From an uncultured Acidimicrobiales bacterium (GTDB taxonomy: Bacteria; Actinomycetota; Acidimicrobiia; Acidimicrobiales; SHLQ01), in assembly GCA_938015295.1 (NCBI GenBank), contig CALLQB010000043.1, forward strand, positions 1-34,650: a stretch of 34,650 nt of DNA, in the 5' to 3' direction. The notes below the pieces were generated by a model. It searched no databases, had not been told where the DNA came from, and saw nothing but the letters and a program-made list of their open reading frames with translations. Shown one piece after another: positions 31,014-34,650 of the stretch (the stretch's first letter is position 1; every line of letters begins with the position of its first letter). The translations under genes and the position numbers were made by a program.

Positions 31014-31781
31014 ATGAAGTCCCCCTCTCGTCGGCTTGCGACGGTCTCACCATTGCGCCTGCGCTCGTTCACCCGACTTGGTGCACTTGCGCGTACCCGT
31101 GCACTCCAACCCCCACAGCTGAGCTCACCGCTTCGTATGGCGGCATATCTGGCATCGGGGTCGATTCTCATTGGACTCGGCGTCAGCTTTTTCGTACATG
31201 GACGCCTCGGTCTGCCGCCCTACGACGTGATGTTGTCGGCCGTTCGTGTGCACACCGGACTTTCTCACGGCCAATCCGCGTGGGTGGCGGCTGCCGTGTT
31301 GTTCTCGGTAGCGACGCTGCTTGGTCGCCCTCCTAAACCCGCAGGCCTTGCATTGTCGTTTCTGAATGGCTTTTCTGTCGATGCGTTTGGCGCGCTCTTG
31401 CTCGACCCCGAATCAATGGTGCTTCGTGTGTTGTTTGCGGCACTGGGCATGCTGTCGATTGCCACTGGCATTGCGCTGGTCATCCACTCGGGTACGACCG
31501 GCGGCGCCTTCGACCTCATTATGCAGGCGGGGGCCGATCGAGGGCATGCTGCTGGCCGGGTCCGAACCATTCTTGAGGTCTCGGTCATCGTCGGCGGCGT
31601 CCTAGCGGGTGGCACAGCAGGCTTCGCAACCGCTGCGTTTGCCCTCTGTATCGGCCCGCTTCTGCTGCTGGTTAGCCAGGCGTTGGCCGACCACCGCGAT
31701 GGCCGTCGTCGCCGAATTGAAGCTTCGCTCGACCCTCTCGAACACGCCGATGAGCTACTGCTTGAAGTCGTCGTGCGGTAG
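31014..31781 (+). CDS. YczE/YitT-family membrane protein
   Basis: About 256 residues from ATG 31014; the much longer open frame back to 30273 is antisense to the DUF218 gene. GACAAT ends 6 nt upstream, one mismatch from the TANNNT pattern. A basic N-terminus of about 40 residues is followed by about five hydrophobic segments: MAAYLASGSILIGLGVSFFV, WVAAAVLFSVATLLG, VLRVLFAALGMLSIATGIALVI, TILEVSVIVGGVLAGG and AAFALCIGPLLLLVSQAL. GRLGLPPYDVMLSAV and HSGTTGGAFDLIMQ are typical of the YczE family. Function unknown; B. subtilis YczE affects surfactin or bacillaene production. Confidence 0.85.
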   Translation: MKSPSRRLATVSPLRLRSFTRLGALARTRALQPPQLSSPLRMAAYLASGSILIGLGVSFFVHGRLGLPPYDVMLSAVRVHTGLSHGQSAWVAAAVLFSVATLLGRPPKPAGLALSFLNGFSVDAFGALLLDPESMVLRVLFAALGMLSIATGIALVIHSGTTGGAFDLIMQAGADRGHAAGRVRTILEVSVIVGGVLAGGTAGFATAAFALCIGPLLLLVSQALADHRDGRRRRIEASLDPLEHADELLLEVVVR

Positions 31782-31833
31782 TCGTACCCGCAGACTTGCC
31801 TTTGAGGGTTCCACCTTTGCTTCTGTCTCGCTC

Positions 31834-31839
31834 TAGCGT
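31834..31839 (+). promoter_or_regulatory. Putative -10 element of acyl-CoA dehydrogenase gene (leaderless)
   Basis: TAGCGT fits TANNNT and ends 6 nt before the ATG at 31846. The same hexamer precedes the capA-like gene. Confidence 0.45.
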
Positions 31840-31845
31840 GCAGTC

Positions 31846-33072
31846 ATGACCGAAATGCCTGTTCGCACTGAGCCCGCCGAACATGCCACGTACCGGGCGG
31901 AGGCCCGCGCGTGGTTGTCCCAGAATGCAAGCCTTAAGACCGGTGTCGATGACTGGTCGACACAAAAAACCCACGTCGACCCGCAAGCGCTTGTCGACTA
32001 CTTCGAGCGATGTAAAGCCTGGCAGCGCACCACGTTCGAGGGCGGTTACGCCGGTATCACCTGGGATACGGCCCATGGTGGGCAAGGTGGCGAAGCGTGG
32101 CAGACCCGTATCTACAACGAGGAAGCGGCCGCCTTCGACGTCACCAACGGCTTTCTGGCGGCGACAACGGCGATGCTCGGAACCGCGTTGAGGTTTCACG
32201 GAACCGACGATCAGAAGGCCCGATTTTTGCCACCGATGCTGAGCGCCGAGCAAACCTGGTGCCAGTTGTTCAGCGAGCCGGGCGCCGGCTCCGATCTGGC
32301 CGGGCTCGGGTGCCGAGCCGACCGCGATGGCGACATCTTTCGGGTGAACGGGCAAAAGGTCTGGAACTCGATGGCCCAAGCTGCTGACTGGGGATTCCTG
32401 CTCGTGCGGAGCAACCCCGACGTGCCCAAACACAAGGGCATTACCTTCATCCTCGTCGACATGGCATCGCCGGGGATCGAGGTGCGTCCGCTGGTTCAGC
32501 CGACCGGACAATCGCACTTCAATGAAGTCTTCTTCGATGATGTCGAGATCCCGGTCGAAAACGTGGTCGGCGAGATTAACGGCGGATGGGCAATCGCCAA
32601 GACCGTGCTGATGGCCGAGTCGCAGTTCATCGGCACCTCAGGTGGACGTGATACCAGCCAGGTCCTGATCGAACTTGCCCAGGCACATGGGCTGGGCGAC
32701 GATGCCATCATGCGTCAGGAGTTAATGCGCTGCTACATCGACGAGCGCATTTTACGGATGCTGTCGCAAGTACTGAACAACGCGGTACGAAGCGGAAAAC
32801 CACCGCCGATCGATGGTGCTCTTCTTAAGCTGAAGATGGCGTACAACCGGGTGCAGTTTGGCAACACAGCGATGGCCATCTTGGGCCCGGCCGGCGTTGT
32901 TGACCTTGGCGCTGACAGCGTGTTCGCCCAGGAAGAGCTCCTCGGGCGATTCAGCGTCAGTATCGGAGGTGGCACGAACGAGGTCGGAAAGAACAACATC
33001 GGCCACCGGATGGGTTTGCCACGAGAACCGGGCACACCGATCGACATGCCATGGAAAGACATTCCTCGGTAA
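31846..33072 (+). CDS. Acyl-CoA dehydrogenase family protein
   Basis: A 408-residue FAD enzyme that introduces a 2,3 double bond in an acyl-CoA thioester. The three-domain layout is complete: helical N-terminal domain to about 135, FAD-binding beta domain with QLFSEPGAGSDLAGL and VNGQKVWNSMAQAADWGFLLVR, and a C-terminal helical domain with SIGGGTNEVGKNNIGHRMGLPREP. The last motif includes the region of the catalytic Glu in several family members, but assignment is uncertain. It resembles actinobacterial FadE proteins of sterol or long-chain catabolism, yet no other beta-oxidation gene is in the window. Confidence 0.94.
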   Translation: MTEMPVRTEPAEHATYRAEARAWLSQNASLKTGVDDWSTQKTHVDPQALVDYFERCKAWQRTTFEGGYAGITWDTAHGGQGGEAWQTRIYNEEAAAFDVTNGFLAATTAMLGTALRFHGTDDQKARFLPPMLSAEQTWCQLFSEPGAGSDLAGLGCRADRDGDIFRVNGQKVWNSMAQAADWGFLLVRSNPDVPKHKGITFILVDMASPGIEVRPLVQPTGQSHFNEVFFDDVEIPVENVVGEINGGWAIAKTVLMAESQFIGTSGGRDTSQVLIELAQAHGLGDDAIMRQELMRCYIDERILRMLSQVLNNAVRSGKPPPIDGALLKLKMAYNRVQFGNTAMAILGPAGVVDLGADSVFAQEELLGRFSVSIGGGTNEVGKNNIGHRMGLPREPGTPIDMPWKDIPR

Positions 33073-33077
33073 TGCCA

Positions 33078-33106
33078 AGGGCTCTGTGCGAATCGCACAG
33101 AGCCCT
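33078..33106. terminator. Strong hairpin between convergent genes
   Basis: A perfect 13-bp stem: AGGGCTCTGTGCG (33078-33090), loop AAT, CGCACAGAGCCCT (33094-33106). It starts 6 nt after the acyl-CoA dehydrogenase stop and faces the flotillin gene end. There is no T-run, so it is likely a U-less or bidirectional terminator. Confidence 0.75.
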
Positions 33107-33181
33107 CGGGTTCCCGCCGCCATCAGTTACCGACTCGGGTGTTGAGCACCTCGGTAGAGCTGGCGTTCGTTTCAACTATGC

Positions 33182-34489
33182 CTAGTCGCTGCTGCCGTCC
33201 GACACCAGCTCGTTTGCAACCTCGACTGCTTCAGCGTCGACAGACTTGCGGTTGAGTACCTCAAGAATGTTGATGCCGGTAGCGGTTTCGATCTGCTCAG
33301 CAATAGAGATAACTGCACCTGGCATTTGGCTTGCGATGCCGGGGATGCCACCGTTGCCTGAACCGTTGTCGATGACTGTCACCTTGTCGATATCGATGCC
33401 GTTGACGGTGTCGACAATCGAGGCGACAAGTTCCGGAAGCATGTTGAGAAGGAAGATGTCCTTCGCATCTGGACCGGCCACCATGTACTGGTTGCTCAGG
33501 TTCTGGAAGATCTCGATCTGGGCGTTGCCGTCCTCGATGATCTTTGCCGCCATACCTTTTGCTTCAAGCTCGAGAGCCTCTTTCCGCGCCCTTGCGGGGG
33601 CGATGACATCTGCTTCGAGACGACGAGTCTGGAGTTCGATACGTTCGGTCTCCAGTTGCTGTTCGGCGGTGACTTTGGCCTGCTCACCAGCTACAGCGGC
33701 CCGGTTCTCTGAGGAAATTGCTTCGGCGTCGAGTTCGGCTTGACGAACCCGAAGCTTGTTGGTTTCCTCGGCGATCGCCAGGTTGGCTTGCACCTTTGCG
33801 AGCTCGCCACGCTGACGGCTTAGCGCCTCGGCCTCTTCGGCTTCGGCACTCTGCTGAGCTTCGGACTCGCGCGCCTCAGTAAGTACTTGCGCAGTCCGCC
33901 TACGACCCACGGCCTCGAGATACCCCACCTGATCGGTGACGTTCTGGATTTTCAGGACATCGAGCTCAAGACCAAGGGTCTTGATGTCGTCGTCGGCCTC
34001 GTCAATGAGGGTTTGCGCAAATTTGAGTCGGTCTTCGTTGACCTCCTCAGGGGTAAGCGTCGAAAGTACGCCACGGAGGTTTGCCTCGAGGTTTTCCTTG
34101 GCGATCTGCTGAATGAATTCAGTAGGCCGGCCAAGAAAGCGTTCGATCGAGTTGTCGAGGATGCCCTCGGTGCTCGAAACCTTGATGTTGGCAACACCTT
34201 GCACATCGAGGGGAATTGCTCCCTTTGAGTACGCATTGCTTACCGATACATCGATAGCGATGGTGTTGAGGTTCATGTAGTCCACCTTCTCAACCAACGG
34301 CACCCGGAACGTCCGGCCACCCTTGATAACCCGGTAACCAACGGTTTTGCCCGTTGGATCGACCCGGTCCCGACCCGAGATGATGGCGACCATATTTGGC
34401 GGCACAATGATGATGAGACTCTTCACTGCGGCCGCTACGGCCATGATGATTAGAGCCAGGACTACGGCTACGCCGAGTAACCAACCCAT
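33182..34489 (-). CDS. Flotillin-like SPFH-domain protein
   Basis: A 435-residue membrane scaffold protein. Residues 3-30 are hydrophobic (LLGVAVVLALIIMAVAAAV, SLIIIVPP). The SPFH domain follows with VAIISGRDRVD, GGRTFRVPLVEKVDYMNL and LDVQGVANIKVS, and then a long helical region (about 195-330) with flotillin-type Glu-Ala repeats (EARESEAQQSAEAEEAEAL). The C-terminal part includes FLLNMLPELVASIVDTV. The start ATG has GAGGAG about 7 nt upstream. The upstream NfeD-like gene ends 2 nt before it; NfeD and flotillin commonly form one operon and organise ordered membrane regions. Confidence 0.95.
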   Translation of the reverse strand: MGWLLGVAVVLALIIMAVAAAVKSLIIIVPPNMVAIISGRDRVDPTGKTVGYRVIKGGRTFRVPLVEKVDYMNLNTIAIDVSVSNAYSKGAIPLDVQGVANIKVSSTEGILDNSIERFLGRPTEFIQQIAKENLEANLRGVLSTLTPEEVNEDRLKFAQTLIDEADDDIKTLGLELDVLKIQNVTDQVGYLEAVGRRRTAQVLTEARESEAQQSAEAEEAEALSRQRGELAKVQANLAIAEETNKLRVRQAELDAEAISSENRAAVAGEQAKVTAEQQLETERIELQTRRLEADVIAPARARKEALELEAKGMAAKIIEDGNAQIEIFQNLSNQYMVAGPDAKDIFLLNMLPELVASIVDTVNGIDIDKVTVIDNGSGNGGIPGIASQMPGAVISIAEQIETATGINILEVLNRKSVDAEAVEVANELVSDGSSD

Positions 34490-34491
34490 AG

Positions 34492-34650
34492 TTATTTCTC
34501 CTCTGCTTGTTCTGTTTCCCCCAACGCAAGCTCTGCCACAAGTGCAGTGCCATTGTTGACTTCAACGACGACGACGGAATCCCCGACATCGAATGTGCCG
34601 CTGTCACCGAACGGCAGCGCAACCATGAAGGTTGGCTGGCCGCCCAGGTC
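34492..34650 (-). CDS. NfeD-like protein, C-terminal end (partial)
   Basis: The frame runs from the window's right edge to a TAA at 34492-34494 and gives 52 residues with no start in view. It reads GGQPTFMVALPFGDSGTF, then a strand-rich stretch (DVGDSVVVVEV) and a short acidic tail, which fits the C-terminal OB-fold of NfeD-type proteins. Position directly before the flotillin gene supports this. Too short for firm identification. Confidence 0.6.
   Translation of the reverse strand, partial: DLGGQPTFMVALPFGDSGTFDVGDSVVVVEVNNGTALVAELALGETEQAEEK

Noticed and set aside
1..34650. Search for CRISPR arrays, tRNA or rRNA genes, insertion sequences and phage genes.
   Set aside because: No spaced repeats, cloverleaf-like sequences, transposase or phage structural proteins were recognised by eye.

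Overview
The window is chromosomal DNA of a high-GC actinobacterium. The best clue is gene order. From 14668 to 27672 it carries thrS, a HIT-family protein, pgsA (phosphatidylinositol phosphate synthase type), a PIM acyltransferase, pimA, pdxS, pdxT and yebC, all on the + strand and in the order known from Mycobacterium tuberculosis (Rv2614c to Rv2603c). Extra genes sit at two points in this backbone. The PI/PIM genes, the luciferase-like monooxygenase and the mycobacterial-type MutY tail point to Actinomycetota. A deep lineage such as Acidimicrobiia is my inference; no rRNA or other marker is present to prove it.

Layout. 3-1353: two neighbouring exported proteins sharing a Cys-containing module, the first cut by the window edge. 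1366-3954 (-): luciferase-like oxidoreductase and class I fumarase. 4029-7472: a thioredoxin-fold protein without CXXC (-), an orphan with a possible eIF-2B-like fold (+), a class III extradiol dioxygenase (-) and a DUF1214 protein (-). 7598-12907 (+): CapA-like phosphatase, MutY, MBL-fold hydrolase, flavin reductase, gamma-carbonic-anhydrase-like protein and a family 2 glycosyltransferase. 12927-14510 (-): large DUF4153-type membrane protein. 14668-17241: thrS and HIT. 17265-19790: a block of unrelated genes (SDR, small membrane protein, DinB-like protein, broken AraC HTH remnant). 19849-22662: pgsA, acyltransferase and pimA, which make the PIM lipid anchor. 22804-25353: LemA, an M48/HtpX-like membrane protein without its metal-binding motif, and a DUF3048 lipoprotein. 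25404-27672: pdxS, pdxT and yebC. 27905-34650: epoxide-hydrolase-like protein, ABC-2 exporter pair, DUF218 protein, YczE-like membrane protein, acyl-CoA dehydrogenase, then flotillin and the end of an NfeD-like protein.

Themes. Much of the window serves the cell envelope: PIM synthesis, LemA module, lipoproteins, CapA, glycosyltransferase, ABC-2 exporter, flotillin. Eleven genes have a TANNNT hexamer ending 6-8 nt before the start codon, as expected of leaderless transcripts, while several others have clear Shine-Dalgarno sequences. Some convergent gene pairs share hairpins that overlap their stop codons. I saw no tRNA, rRNA, CRISPR array, insertion sequence or prophage. The least ordinary items are the catalytically dead HtpX-like protein between LemA and DUF3048, the AraC remnant, the His-to-Glu change in the gamma-carbonic-anhydrase-like protein, and the paired Cys-module proteins.
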